Positions 1 through 28,893 of a DNA stretch of 64,000 nt are shown one piece after another (position 1 is the stretch's first letter; each line of letters starts with the position of its first letter). Both the position numbers and the translations under genes were made by a program. Source of the DNA: Branchiostoma lanceolatum. Its lineage: Eukaryota > Chordata > Leptocardii > Amphioxiformes > Branchiostomatidae. The notes under the pieces are model-generated. The model was not told the DNA's origin. It was given only the letters and a program-made list of their open reading frames with translations, and did no database searches. Location: positions 2,586,883-2,650,882 of the forward strand of contig NC_089732.1 in NCBI RefSeq assembly GCF_035083965.1, given 5' to 3'.

Positions 1-17368
<17,368 letters not shown>

Positions 17369-17670
17369 CTGGGGGAGAAAATCCATTCATAGTTTTATCA
17401 GATTTGTAAGTCACTGAATAAAAAGACTCCTTGTACACAACGAAGGGTTTTATTCAACCAATGTTCAATTGACTGTCTGTCACCTTCCTCAGGGTGATAC
17501 TGACTGGTTCACTTTGCACTGCAGATATACACGTAGATGTCGCTGCTTACAGATGTAGTCCCAAAAGTTCAGTATTTAAATATGTACAGACATAGTCAAA
17601 GCAGTGCTTACAATGCAGTCTCAAACATAAAGAAGTGTATTACAGTTGTCAATTAACTACTGCATGTAGT

Positions 17671-18015
17671 AGGGATGGATACCGGTTCGGCTTAATAAGA
17701 TCCAAGTCCAAGTTTAGGTCCAGTGTTTTAAGGTCAGGTCCGGACCTGAACCTGGACCTGATCCTGTCCAGTTGATGTTTTGTTTTATTAGACCAATATT
17801 AAGCATAGAGAATTCATACTGACATGCACAACTATAAAAGTTCTTGGGAAGAAGACTTTCAAGATAAACACTTTTTATCAAACAAAAATAGAGAAATATA
17901 TTTGTACTTTGTTCAGGTTTTTTTGGACTCAGGTTTTTGGCTTTAGGTTATTTGGACTCGGTTCTTTGATGTTATAAAGGTCCAAATCAGGTCCAGCAAA
18001 CCGGTATCCACCCCT
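17671..18015. mobile_element. Non-autonomous DNA transposon with inverted ends
   Basis: agggatggataccggtt on the left pairs with aaccggtatccacccct on the right with one mismatch, enclosing about 345 bp without a reading frame. The interior repeats short GGTCC and GGACC blocks. The end sequence resembles hAT-type MITEs, but I could not identify a clean 8-bp target duplication. Confidence 0.7.
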
Positions 18016-20500
18016 AACTACTAGTAACAGGGCAACAATCATCATCTACTTCTTAAGAAGCTGTCTATAGAAGAAAATGTTAGTTTGTCTGTTTGTTTCA
18101 ATCATTTACTATAAAAAAACTTGTATTAGAAGGAAAAAACTAGGCATGCTAGCTTTCTGAGTCAGAAATGAAATGTAAAAATGAAAGAAAAACATAATAA
18201 TAATCAATAGTCCAATTGTAACCTTTGACATCTTTATTCATGATACCATGTTGCAGGCTTGAAACTTGAGCTGGTACACTGTATCAACAATAAGTGAGAC
18301 TCTACAAATTGTTCACAAAACTTTATCATTAAAATCAAGGCGGTTACAGCTATAAAGATATAAATATTGGCATACATGTACAATGTATGTCATTGTTGAA
18401 ATTGTATAAAGAGGGGGCCCTGAAAATCTATAAGCGGAACTAACAGACCCTACCCTTTGCTCCATGAGTCCATTATCCTAGCATAAATGTGGATAAATCA
18501 TTCAACCCTTGCAGCGCTGCCAAAACCTTTCCCTTGCCAACTTTATCAGAGGGGTGGATAAAGTTTATCAGAACCCTGCTGGGACATAAGTGGGGCTGTA
18601 ACTGTACACTAATCCTGAACCACTAAGTGTTAACCTTTAGCACTCTGAAGTAACCGTTTGGCACCACATTCCCTATTGGTTACAGGGTTAGGCAGCAGGG
18701 AGAAGGTTAAACACAGGAACCAACTTTCCATCTCCTAAGCAGATGTACATTTTGTGTGGCTCTGTCTTCTTGCAACCTTTTGTAAACCTCTCTGAAGTGG
18801 TACATTTCATTTATATGTGGAAGCATTGCCTATAGGATATCTACATTACTTTATTGTGAGTCTTAGATTTGTGGCATTGGTCCAGCTAGCAGCATACATA
18901 TAACCATGTAACTTGTAAGTCATGGGAAAGGTCATTTCGCTAAGTGTGGTCTACAGGCATTAGGCCAGTCTGTAAGCCTACACTACATTAAACTAATCTG
19001 AAGGCTTATAGTATCAGGGCCAGCCTCTCATGTTCAGATGTTTACAGATATACCCAGTGGATTTTGCATAATGGAATTTAGAATGCAAACATGCAGACTT
19101 AAGAGAAGATTGATGCAATTTTCCTACTAAGTTATCTTTATACATGTACATGCCTTGACAAAATGGTGCAAAATTGTAGACATAAGTTTCTTGCTAAACT
19201 TTTCACTACAATTCTGCAAACATGTAGTTTTCATGTATAAATTCAAGATTGCAAGGGAGCATAAATAGCTCTGTGCACTTTCTGGGTTAACAAACTAATT
19301 GTCCTTGTTATATTGTTAGAAGGAAAATTGCATTTGTTAGCTCAGAATGTGTCACAATTTAATGGTGGTACGCACAACTGCCCATGTGCCCTCACTACTC
19401 CCATCTGTAGTTAGCCATTGGCTTGTCACATCTATAAATGGGAAATATAGGGCAAACGTGCGCTGTGTGTGACCTCCCTGCCCTCCCCTACAATAAACAT
19501 CCGCAGTGCTAATACATCCCCTCTCCCCTCACACCACTGCCATCTGTGGCATGTTGTCTCACATGGGAGGAATGTAGCCGGACTAAATCATGCTTCTAGT
19601 TCTAGCACCCCTTCCACTTGTCAGGCCCCTACTAGTAGGAGCTTATGCCATTGCATGGTCACATTTCGTCATAGGTTGTTGTAAGATTTTGAATGATGCA
19701 TCCGATGTTCAACATCATTGTCAATTGGTTTTACATATTGGTTTTGTGGTTTATCATGTGTGTTAACTATTTTGTTTATTGCGCCATGCATGTCCTTTGT
19801 TACGTAAAGTTTGTATTGTCTTTTTCTTTGTAAAAACAATAAAGAATGAATTTCAAAAAGAAAGAAAAATTGATGCCATAGAATTTTCAAGCAGGCTTTG
19901 AGCCTGTGAGTGTGACAGAACTAACCACTGACAAGGATCTAAGGCAGCCTTTTCCGTAACTGAATTCTGTGCTTCACATTCATGATTATCCCAAGACTGC
20001 CCTCAATTTGCAATTAGAACATGGCCACTACCCCTCAGCCAATGAGAGCCCTTCAATTACTGTGACTATATCTCAGTAGTGCAGAAAAAGTGTGTGGTAC
20101 TAACAAAAAAGTGAAGGACGATCACTCAACATTCGTGGCTGGCCAATACCTCTGTGCAATATGTTTTTCACAAACCATGCTGTTGGATATATTCTGGGTG
20201 TTTTTTAAGTGTTTTTTTTATTTGAATATGATTTGGGAGATCCTTATCCTGTTGATTTATGTGCTAACATGGACCAATCATTGTCAGACAGTATACATGT
20301 GTATGTATGTTTTCTCATGTGAAGAATGGTCGATCAGTGTGTGATGTGGGGAATGCCACGGTCTGTTGAAGCTTTATTTCCATAACATGCCGGCTGCATA
20401 TTTTGGCAGGGACAAAAACTTGGACAACTGATTGATAGAGAGGAAAAGAATTTCATTCATGCATATTTACGTGAACAATACGCATACTGTGTGTTACACA
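18016..20500. other. No gene seen
   Basis: This is AT-rich intron or intergenic DNA upstream of the L27 exon. No open frame with splice context or protein similarity was recognised on either strand. The missing start exon of the PDZ gene may lie here or further upstream. Confidence 0.5.
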
Positions 20501-20504
20501 GTTG

Positions 20505-20700
20505 TGTTTTGGCTTTAGGTTGGTACATCTGTATCTATATAGCCATATAACCGCCCTTCGGCGTAACACACCAGCTTCGCAGGCACGCGGCGCGGTAGCA
20601 GCTGGTTATATACCGGTAACACTGAAAGACCAGTCACATCTAACCTTTGCATATCTAACTGCATGCGCTGTTAAAGCTATCTAATGAGGATGCCTCTACA
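20505..20700 (-). mobile_element. Dispersed repeat family D, reverse orientation
   Basis: Read on the minus strand, this resembles 32605-32830: gaggcatcctcattagatag, then ctggtgtgttacgccgaa, then a block ending in atacagatg. It is about 195 bp without a frame. A weaker third match begins near 21845. Confidence 0.6.
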
Positions 20701-20917
20701 CTAATAACATAGGGCTTTTTCAATTTTCATATCTTTATTTATTTTAGTTTTTGTTGTTGGTAAATTAGGCAACACAAACTTACATGTATTTCTTTGGTTC
20801 TCTGATATTTTGAAGTAAAAATCTAGTTAGAAGTCGAGATGAAAACAGAAGAAAAGGATTGGGAGGAAAATTTAAACTTGACAGCCTCCCTAATATTGTG
20901 TCTCCTACGGACTTCTT

Positions 20918-21047
20918 GCCTGAGTGCCATCCTATTACTACCCGACTAGGGTACCTAGTCGCTACCCTAAAAAAATAGTCTGGGATTTCTTTTTTTTTAG
21001 GGTAGCGAGTGTAGGAGCCCTGGAAGTAATAGGATGGCACCCAGGCT
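20918..21047. mobile_element. Palindromic MITE
   Basis: gcctgagtgccatcctatta on the left pairs with taataggatggcacccaggc on the right. The arms run about 50 bp each, including the GGGTAGCGA/TCGCTACCC blocks. No coding capacity. Confidence 0.75.
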
Positions 21048-22388
21048 ACCAGACTTCCCCTTTAGCATTATTTTTTCTTCTATCTGTCTGATTCTGAGAG
21101 CCAACACATTGTATTGGTGTGGCCTTGTCTAGCATGTAAACAAAGCAGCCCTTTTTCGTGAGATTGTGATCTTACATGCACAGCTGGTATGTGGAAATAG
21201 TCGAGAAAGTAAACAAACGGCATCAGAATTCAGGTCATTCCAGCAGCGTTGATCACAAGAATCAGTGCTTTCAAACTAACCTGAATGACACTATGTGCAT
21301 GTACATATAGAACTATAGTAGAGGCACTGGGATTATTGGTATGTTTTCTGAGCTGTCTTCTTTACACCCATATTTACATGTAAAATGTACATGTGCAATG
21401 CGCATATTATCAATGTATGTACATGTAGGCATGTACATGTACATGTACCAAGTAAATTTTCACTAGTCACAAAATCCTAAAAATGCCTGTTTTAAAAAAA
21501 AAGTTTTTTTCAAACTTGTCATAAAATGCTCAGTGTGCATGACTATCTTTGCAATGGAAACACAGATACCACAGCCAAACTACATTATTGAACAAATGAA
21601 CTGACAATAACAACATATGTCGCTTGTATACAGTAAACAACTAAACTACATGCACATTCCTGTACAGCAGACAAGTCTCACCACATTTTTGTTGTTGTCC
21701 AAACTGCAACCTTCTATTCTAACTTCTAGCCTGGCATCCACCCCCTTTTCTTCTTTATACACTCTTACAAGTTACCGTCGCTCCTTTTAGCTTATCTCCA
21801 ACTCCAAGCAGGCATCGGGAGGCAAAATTGTGACACATAACCTTTGCACATCTAACAGTGAACGTTGTTTAAACTAAAGCTATCTAAAGTACTTGGTACC
21901 TTGAGCTTCTTTCTAAGATACTAGTTCTAAGGAAAAACATTTTTGAACAACTCAATTCATGGTTGATATAACTTGATAACTGTGGTACTTGAACTTTGAA
22001 GGCATGACTATTTCTTGTATACGCTTCAACTTGCTTAGAGTATATATGACCATGTACGTTTGTAATTGTATATGTATTTCTTGTTCTTTTCTGAGCTACT
22101 ATAACTATAAGATATTTTAACAATATTAGTCGGTACGTCCACAAGTTTATTAGTCATTCTGTAAACAACAGAATGCCTGAAGGATATCAAACCTTACAGA
22201 CAAGTAACGACACTACGTTACCTTGTGGTCCCACCGGCATCGGCGGCATGTTGCTTCCCTTATTTGCAGTCCTGTTTGGACTCTTTCACTGGGTAGAAGT
22301 TCTAAGTGCCGGCACAAACTTAAGGCAGTGCTGTTCTTTTCTGTAAATCGGAACATGATATAGGACAGGGTCAATGTTAGAGACTCAC

Positions 22389-22490
22389 AGGAATCAAAGT
22401 TTCCACATACACACTAATGTAGTAGCCACCCGCCGCGGCCATATTGGTGGGGTGGAGGGATCCAAGATGGCGGTTAGTCGAGCAGAACAC
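22389..22490. promoter_or_regulatory. GC-rich block with YY1-like motif; possible 5' end of the PDZ gene
   Basis: The block has a higher CpG content than its surroundings and contains ccaagatggcggt, similar to the YY1 consensus AANATGGCG. On the minus strand an ATG at 22442 opens 18 codons (MAAAGGYYISVYVETLIP) ending at a consensus GTGAGT donor (22388). Its phase 0 end does not match the phase 1 start of the L27 exon, so it is either non-coding, joined through another exon, or unrelated. Promoter identity is inference. Confidence 0.35.
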
Positions 22491-22559
22491 ACAAAATTAT
22501 AATTCCAATCAATGTAACAGAAAGAAACGACTTGTTGCTCCCGCTTAGTATATCATCAC

Positions 22560-22751
22560 CAGGGGTTCATCTAAATCAGGAAAAAGGGGCGCTGCGCCCT
22601 CTTGTTACAGCCCAGCGCCCCCTTGTTGAATTTAGATTTTAGCTTAACATCCAACATACAGCCTTCACTCAGCAATCGATTCTTCCATAAATACATAGAA
22701 TTCGCTCCCTTGCTTGTGTGTGCTCCCTCTTATTCAATTTTTCTAGAAAAA
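22560..22751. mobile_element. Interspersed repeat family A, copy 2
   Basis: This is the second copy of the ~190-bp family seen at 10251-10443, in the same orientation. It lies upstream of the PDZ gene and near the 5' flank of the retrotransposon. Confidence 0.75.
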
Positions 22752-23049
22752 ACACTGCATCACTACAGGTCAGTATATAATTTAGTATTAGTATTACTTG
22801 ACAGCTTCTCCAAAACACAGCCTGGGCATGATTATTTAGGCGGTAGCTTTCTCTAGTTTTTGTAAACAACAGACGTCAGGGTGAGAAGAGGCTTGTAGAC
22901 AGCTGTGAGAGGATATTTGAACAACGAAAACAAACAAGAAGCAAACCACAAGACTGGAGTCATGGGTTATGTATCGATTCAACCCCCCCCCCCCACGCAC
23001 ACACACCCCACCCCTAAAAAAGTACGAAAAGCCAAAACCATATGAGGCT

Positions 23050-23530
23050 TCGAATTCGACAGTTGAGCGTGTGGACGTGTTTTCAGATAGCTCCCGCTTT
23101 ACAAACTCTTTTTTCACACTAAGAAGACTTGTATCGCCGGATTTTTCTACATTGAATCAAGCTGATCGTCAGAGTTTCATACAGAGACATTGTGGACACA
23201 ACTGGTACCCTAGATTCTCTACAACAAGCTTTTTCATCTCCTCGAACAAAACGACGCGCCGAAGGGGGAGGGCGCCATTTTGAGATCACTACCAAGCCAT
23301 TTTGAGACCACTACCAAGCCAAGCCGAGCCAAGCCGGAGAAACAGAACTACGTAAACAAGACGGACTGCTTCACAAGGTGAAGGCGAGTACACTATTTCA
23401 ACAACACATTGTGAACATCCTAAACAACACCCTCGATTAGCAGATCGTACTGCTTTGAAGGATTCGAATCCGACAGTTGAGCGTCGAATCCGACAGTTGA
23501 GCGTGTGGACGTGTTTTCAGATAGCTTTGC
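23050..23530 (+). repeat. Repeated blocks in the retrotransposon 5' region
   Basis: A ~45-bp block, tcgaattcgacagttgagcg then tgtggacgtgttttcagatag, at 23050-23094 recurs at 23484-23527, preceded by an extra half-copy from 23463. Such repeated 5' units are sometimes promoter monomers in non-LTR elements; that role is inference here. Confidence 0.7.
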
Positions 23531-23668
23531 ACAACCTAAACAGAAAGGTTAGTCTCTCCTCGGTCTTCCAAAGTATCAATTTTTTATGCTACAACAAGAT
23601 GGGGAGGCCGGCATTTACATTTTAAAGGCCAACCCAAACCAAACAGACGCCATCTTGAATTTTGTGAC

Positions 23669-24892
23669 ATGCCGTGTACAAGAGCCCATACACAAAGAAA
23701 GAAACAAGATAAAGACTTAGCAAGAACCCTGAACAAAGACGTGAAACGATCATTAACCAACAGAGACCAGGACATAAAGAAAACACAGGAGAAATCACGG
23801 AACAAAACTAGGGTTGATAGCGAGCACCCACTCCAAACAAGGTCCACGACAACATCAAACAGGAACCAGTCGGTTGATCCACTCCCAGTCATACAAGAAG
23901 AGGAAGAGGAGATCTGTGTTTGCGGTACTGACCACCCAGAAGGAGGAAGGTGGATCTGCTGCGACACCTGCAATTTATGGTGGCACAACAACTGCGCCAA
24001 GCTCTCTCACAAGGTGTGTGACTTCCTTCAAAAAAACAACGAACCCTATCATTGCGCACACTGCATCTCAAAGGACCTAGACAACAAGCAAAACACAAGT
24101 AGATCCGGAAACAACAACAAATTACACGAAGAAGAAACTACTGAGGACCCACAGGTAGACCCTCGTAAACACATTGTTATAGTTGACGGGATTCCCAAAC
24201 CAGAGTGCTACAAAAACAGCGGGAAGATACTCGCCGAGATTGTCAGAAACAAACCTCACTGCGCGCACAACATCAACCTAGCGTACCTGCTACCCAGAGG
24301 GGGCATTGCTATACACTGCAAAAACACTAAAACCACAGTGGACCTGCTACAGCCGTGGGCGGAAGGAGCCTTTGACACCAAAGGAGAGCAACTCACGACC
24401 CATAAGACAAACCAAACATACGGAAGAAAGGCGATACTCAAGAACGTACCTGTTGAAGCTACAGAAGAAGAAATCGAACAAAACATACTTGAACTCACCG
24501 GTAACCACGTCAAGGTCCACAGATACCGCTATCAAGACACTGGCAAACCTCTAAGGGTTGCACGAATCGACGCCACACACAACGGACAACTGAACAATCT
24601 CTTCCTACAGACCATAACAATAAGAGGGGAAACAGTCACAGTAGAGCCATACAGAAGCAAGAAAGCCACTCCAATCAGATGTTACAACTGCCAAAAACTC
24701 GGTCACATAGCTAAACTGTGCAAAGTAGCAGCCTGCTGCATTAAGTGTGGAGGACCCAAAGATCACCCCACCCCGTGCAAACCCAAGTGTGTAAACTGCA
24801 GCGGTAGACACTCTGCCAACGATCCAAGGTGCCGGGAATTCCAGTTCATCAAGCAAAAGCTACAAGAAAGACAGCTAAGACAACAACAATAA
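23669..24892 (+). CDS. Retrotransposon ORF1 protein (PHD finger and CCHC zinc knuckles)
   Basis: This is a 407-residue basic protein. Residues ~81-132 form a PHD-type C4HC3 zinc finger (CVCG, CCDTCNLWWHNNCAKL, CAHC). Residues ~337-390 contain zinc knuckles (CYNCQKLGHIAKLC, CIKCGG, CVNCSGRH). The middle part (~165-330) resembles an RNA-recognition-like region, with KAILKNVPVEATEEEIEQNI as its core. In this family ORF1 proteins bind element RNA and act as nucleic acid chaperones in the ribonucleoprotein particle. The start was chosen because it is the first ATG of the frame and gives full length. The frame ends 64 nt after the ORF2 frame opens. Confidence 0.9.
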   Translation: MPCTRAHTQRKKQDKDLARTLNKDVKRSLTNRDQDIKKTQEKSRNKTRVDSEHPLQTRSTTTSNRNQSVDPLPVIQEEEEEICVCGTDHPEGGRWICCDTCNLWWHNNCAKLSHKVCDFLQKNNEPYHCAHCISKDLDNKQNTSRSGNNNKLHEEETTEDPQVDPRKHIVIVDGIPKPECYKNSGKILAEIVRNKPHCAHNINLAYLLPRGGIAIHCKNTKTTVDLLQPWAEGAFDTKGEQLTTHKTNQTYGRKAILKNVPVEATEEEIEQNILELTGNHVKVHRYRYQDTGKPLRVARIDATHNGQLNNLFLQTITIRGETVTVEPYRSKKATPIRCYNCQKLGHIAKLCKVAACCIKCGGPKDHPTPCKPKCVNCSGRHSANDPRCREFQFIKQKLQERQLRQQQ

Positions 24893-27800
24893 AGCAAGTA
24901 ATGAAAATAGCCAGTGACACCCTGACTGTACTAGTAGTCCTACTACTAGCCTCCACATGTGATCAAACATCTGACTCTGAAACTCAAGCAAACTCCACAC
25001 GGGACAGCACTTTTACAAGCAAGATGAACATTGCACAGGTCAACATACGGTCAATCAACACCTCCTCTACACTCGTTGAACATATGTGCAGGAAACAAAA
25101 CATTGACATACTTTGTCTATCAGAAGTATGGACCAAGACAAACAAACCACCATGCCTGAAAACATGGAACTGGACCTTCACAAACAGATCCGACAAAAGG
25201 GGAGGAGGGGTAGCCATTGCTACAAAGGAACATGTCAAGACCATGGAAATAGAACTAGACAAAACCACACATGCCGACATCACTGCAGCAAACATCTACA
25301 CCGACAGCACTAGCTTCATACTGATATCAGTCTACGTACCACCAGAAAACAAGGACGCCATGCATGAGCTTACACATACACTGAAGCCCCTGCTAGACAA
25401 CAGAAAACCCGTGATACTGTGTGGGGACTTGAATGCTCGACACCCAGCCTGGGGAAACGATAAAGACAACCAATTGGGACACATTCTCAACAACTTCCTT
25501 CTAGCAAACAGCCTCCATATCATGAACAACCACTGTCCAACAAGAGACAACAGCATCATCGATCTGACCATCACCAACCGACTTGCAACAAAAATGATTG
25601 ACAAATGGAGAGTGCAGCCTGAAGTGCAACTGAAGACAGACCACAACCTTATCACTATGCAAGTAGGAACTAAGAAAGAAGACGTAAAAGTACAGAGATG
25701 GGATCTAAGAAATGTGGACTGGAAAAAATGGGAGGAAACCACCCATAACCAGTTTCGCGATTGGCTCCAACAACACAACAACACAGAATCAGAACACATC
25801 GATGAACTTTATGAAACCTTCAAGGCCACCCTCAACAGATGTACTGATGGCATCATCAACAAGAAGACCATAAGCACCCACAGCAAAGGACACTGGAATC
25901 CAGCACTAGAAGAACAAATGAAGACCACGAAAACAGCCCTAAGAAAATTCCACAGACGAAGAGATACCCACAACCTGAACAAGTATCTAAAAGAGAAGGA
26001 AACCCTCACACACATGGAAGAAGAGGCTCTAAGCAAACACTGGGACGAGCAACTAAAAAGTATGGATCCAAAGCAACCCCAAGCCTTCTGGAAAACTATC
26101 AAGTCTCATCTCAAAAAGAACACTAAAACAGCTGTACAACCCTTGAAATTACCCAATGGAGATGTGGCAGTCACTGACCAAGAGATTGCACAAGTGGCCA
26201 CTGAAACCTACGCGCCCTGCGAGGTTGACATGTACGGAAATCTTACAAAATGGAAACACAACGTCACCAACGCAGTACAGGCCATCATCCAACACGAATC
26301 GCAATCTATCAACGACGATGAAGAACAAGAAGACCCCCTGAATGCAGACCTTGAACTAGAAGAAGTCCAAGCTGCCATTAACAGAATGAACACTAACTCT
26401 GCACCCAGCCCCATAGAAGGAATACACCCAATCATGATCAAGAAAGGCGGACCTGCATTAGTTCAAGCGCTACTTCACATGCTGCAAACCATATGGAAGC
26501 ACGGGCAACTACCCAAACAAATGAAGCAGGACACAAAGGTACTCATACGGAAGCCAGGCAAAGACAGCTACAACCAAATCAAGTCCTACCGTCCCATTAC
26601 ACTATCCAGTGTAATCGGCAAAATAATGGAAAGAATGATCAACAGCAGACTCACATGGTGGGCAGATGTCAACAACCATTTAGCTCCGACCCAAGAAGCC
26701 TACCGAAGGAACAGGTGTGCATCACATGGAGTACTGAGGCTCACTCAAAACATCACGGAGGGATGGAAACAAAACAAAACCACCGTGGCTGTCTTTGCAG
26801 ACTATGAATCATGCTTTGACAGGATCTGGCAAGAAGGTCTACTCTACAAAGTCATCATTAAGGGTGTCAAAGGAAGGATGCTGTGCTACCTCAACACCTT
26901 CCTCCGGGACAGAGAGACATCTTTCAGAGTAAATTCCATCACCACCCAACCACAACAAAGCAAAGTCGGCATCCCACAAGGGGCTGTTCTCTCCACCACC
27001 CTCTGCAACCTGTACACGGCAGACGCTTACACTAACAACAACCTGGACAACTTCCAATACGCAGATGATGCAGCTGCCTGGAAGACTGGCGATGACATCA
27101 AAGCTGTGAGAGAAAGCGTAGAAGAAGGGATGTCCAAAGTCATCCATGAATGGTGCCCTTTGTGGAACATGAAAGTCGCACACGACAAAACTAAGGCGAT
27201 GATCTTCCCACCCCCACATGCTGACAGAACTAACACTGCAGACCTCAAAATCAACAACAAAGACATACAGGTGGTCAACGACTTCAAACTGGTAGGGGTA
27301 ACCCTAGACAAGCAGCTGACCTTCGAGAAACACATCAAGACAACACAGACGAAAGCTTTCAAAGCCCTGAAGGCAGTAAGCATAGTGACACATGCGACGA
27401 ACAACCCAAACCAACAGGCTCAAATCCTCCTGTACAACACTCTAGTCAGACCAATCCTAGACTACGCAGCAGAATGCACCGTCTCCGCCATGGACAAACT
27501 TGAAAAAGCCTACACACCTGTCCAAAGACAAGCACTCCTAGCTGCTACTGGGTGTCTTGAACGGACAAGCACGGAAGCACTGGAAGCAATCACAGGGGTA
27601 CCACCGATCGACATACATCTCACATGCAGGCAAGCCCAGAGCTACCTGAGAATGGCAACAAAGCACACAGGAAACCCCATCTACGACGCCATCACACTCA
27701 TGAAATCTCAAAAAACAGCCAACCAGACTGGATCCCAGCTGCACCTGCTACAGACCAGATTCAACGAGCTGAGGGAAGAGCTAGAGGAACACACAGTAGA

Positions 27801-28893
27801 CAAGGAACCATATTACGACAGAAGACTACCCCCCTTTGTCATGGGCACCATAACCGGCTCCTTCACACCTACAACTCACACCACAGGTGGAAAGGACAAA
27901 GCAAGAGATGACATCATACACATGCTGCAAAACATCTCAGACAACAGACAACCGACAACAGTCGTCTTCACAGACGGCTCTGCCCTGGGAAATCCAGGCC
28001 CCACCGGCAGTGCTGCTGTCATTTACGAACAATGGGGAAGCACTGAACCCTTTGCAGTGCGTAAACCAGTGGCAAGCAGATCCAACAACTACGAAGGGGA
28101 GCTGGAAGGTCTTCACCTAGCCATAGAAACACTCTCCAGACGACCATCTACCGCTAATCATGTCCTCATCCTATGTGACTGCAAGGCTGCAATAGAATCA
28201 GTCACAGGTATACAGCAAGTCACTGCATACAACAACCTTGTACATAGCATCAGAAACAAGCTACGCTCCCTCCATCTACAAGGACACACAATACAGTTCA
28301 CATGGTGTCCCGGTCACATGGGCATACCCGGCAACGAGATTGCAGACAAAGAGGCAAAGTTAGCAGCAGCTGAAGCTGCTAACACCCAGATGAACGCATC
28401 ATGGACAAGACAACAGGCCACGAAACACATTGAAACTCAAGCACTCATGAGATGGGACCGAAGAACAAAGCTGAACACAAAAAGCGAATACATGCAGAAG
28501 ATAGCCATGAACATGAAGAAGAAAGGAAAAGCACTTGGAAAGAGACGCACACAAATCAACATCAACCGAATAGTCAGTGGCCACACAAAACTCAATGCCT
28601 ACCAAAACTGGAAGAACCCTGAGATGTCTCCAAACTGCCCTAACTGCGACGCCCCGGAGACTACCAACCACTTCCTGTACCACTGCGCCCGCTATGAAAG
28701 GGAAAGACACCAAATGCTGCAGGAGATCGAAAGTATATACGAGACCTACGGCACGCCAGCGGAGAACAGACACACGGACATCGTCACTCTTGCTGGAATG
28801 AGAGAAGACCTCACTGACGTTATCAACACACAGATGTACAGAACATTCTCCCAGTACATCGAGAGCACTCGCAGATTCGACGTGCTCAACTGA
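24829..28893 (+). CDS. Retrotransposon ORF2 polyprotein (endonuclease, reverse transcriptase, RNase H)
   Basis: Up to 1354 residues. The endonuclease spans ~66-285 (IAQVNIRSI, CLSEVW, GDLNARHPAWGN, TDHNLI). The reverse transcriptase spans ~560-830, with KPGKDSYNQIKSYRPI, FADYESCFDRIW, GIPQGAVLS and the catalytic YADD. RNase H spans ~1040-1180 (FTDGSALGNPG, EGELEGLHLAIE, LCDCKAA, TWCPGHMGIPGNEIADKEA). The carboxy end has a knuckle (CPNCDAPETTNHFLYHC). No stop or frameshift is present. The frame overlaps ORF1, so the real start may be ATG 24901, 8 nt after the ORF1 stop, or 25024 where endonuclease homology begins; translation by reinitiation is plausible. Together these enzymes perform target-primed reverse transcription. 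Confidence 0.95.
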   Translation: MPGIPVHQAKATRKTAKTTTIKQVMKIASDTLTVLVVLLLASTCDQTSDSETQANSTRDSTFTSKMNIAQVNIRSINTSSTLVEHMCRKQNIDILCLSEVWTKTNKPPCLKTWNWTFTNRSDKRGGGVAIATKEHVKTMEIELDKTTHADITAANIYTDSTSFILISVYVPPENKDAMHELTHTLKPLLDNRKPVILCGDLNARHPAWGNDKDNQLGHILNNFLLANSLHIMNNHCPTRDNSIIDLTITNRLATKMIDKWRVQPEVQLKTDHNLITMQVGTKKEDVKVQRWDLRNVDWKKWEETTHNQFRDWLQQHNNTESEHIDELYETFKATLNRCTDGIINKKTISTHSKGHWNPALEEQMKTTKTALRKFHRRRDTHNLNKYLKEKETLTHMEEEALSKHWDEQLKSMDPKQPQAFWKTIKSHLKKNTKTAVQPLKLPNGDVAVTDQEIAQVATETYAPCEVDMYGNLTKWKHNVTNAVQAIIQHESQSINDDEEQEDPLNADLELEEVQAAINRMNTNSAPSPIEGIHPIMIKKGGPALVQALLHMLQTIWKHGQLPKQMKQDTKVLIRKPGKDSYNQIKSYRPITLSSVIGKIMERMINSRLTWWADVNNHLAPTQEAYRRNRCASHGVLRLTQNITEGWKQNKTTVAVFADYESCFDRIWQEGLLYKVIIKGVKGRMLCYLNTFLRDRETSFRVNSITTQPQQSKVGIPQGAVLSTTLCNLYTADAYTNNNLDNFQYADDAAAWKTGDDIKAVRESVEEGMSKVIHEWCPLWNMKVAHDKTKAMIFPPPHADRTNTADLKINNKDIQVVNDFKLVGVTLDKQLTFEKHIKTTQTKAFKALKAVSIVTHATNNPNQQAQILLYNTLVRPILDYAAECTVSAMDKLEKAYTPVQRQALLAATGCLERTSTEALEAITGVPPIDIHLTCRQAQSYLRMATKHTGNPIYDAITLMKSQKTANQTGSQLHLLQTRFNELREELEEHTVDKEPYYDRRLPPFVMGTITGSFTPTTHTTGGKDKARDDIIHMLQNISDNRQPTTVVFTDGSALGNPGPTGSAAVIYEQWGSTEPFAVRKPVASRSNNYEGELEGLHLAIETLSRRPSTANHVLILCDCKAAIESVTGIQQVTAYNNLVHSIRNKLRSLHLQGHTIQFTWCPGHMGIPGNEIADKEAKLAAAEAANTQMNASWTRQQATKHIETQALMRWDRRTKLNTKSEYMQKIAMNMKKKGKALGKRRTQININRIVSGHTKLNAYQNWKNPEMSPNCPNCDAPETTNHFLYHCARYERERHQMLQEIESIYETYGTPAENRHTDIVTLAGMREDLTDVINTQMYRTFSQYIESTRRFDVLN

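Noticed and set aside
22389-22442. Start exon of the PDZ gene (MAAAGGYYISVYVETLIP)
   Set aside because: The donor is good but the phase (0) does not fit the phase 1 L27 exon, so I kept it only as a possible promoter-proximal feature.
24984-28773. Several minus-strand frames of 80-155 codons across the retrotransposon
   Set aside because: They are shadows of the long plus-strand ORF2 caused by its codon bias.
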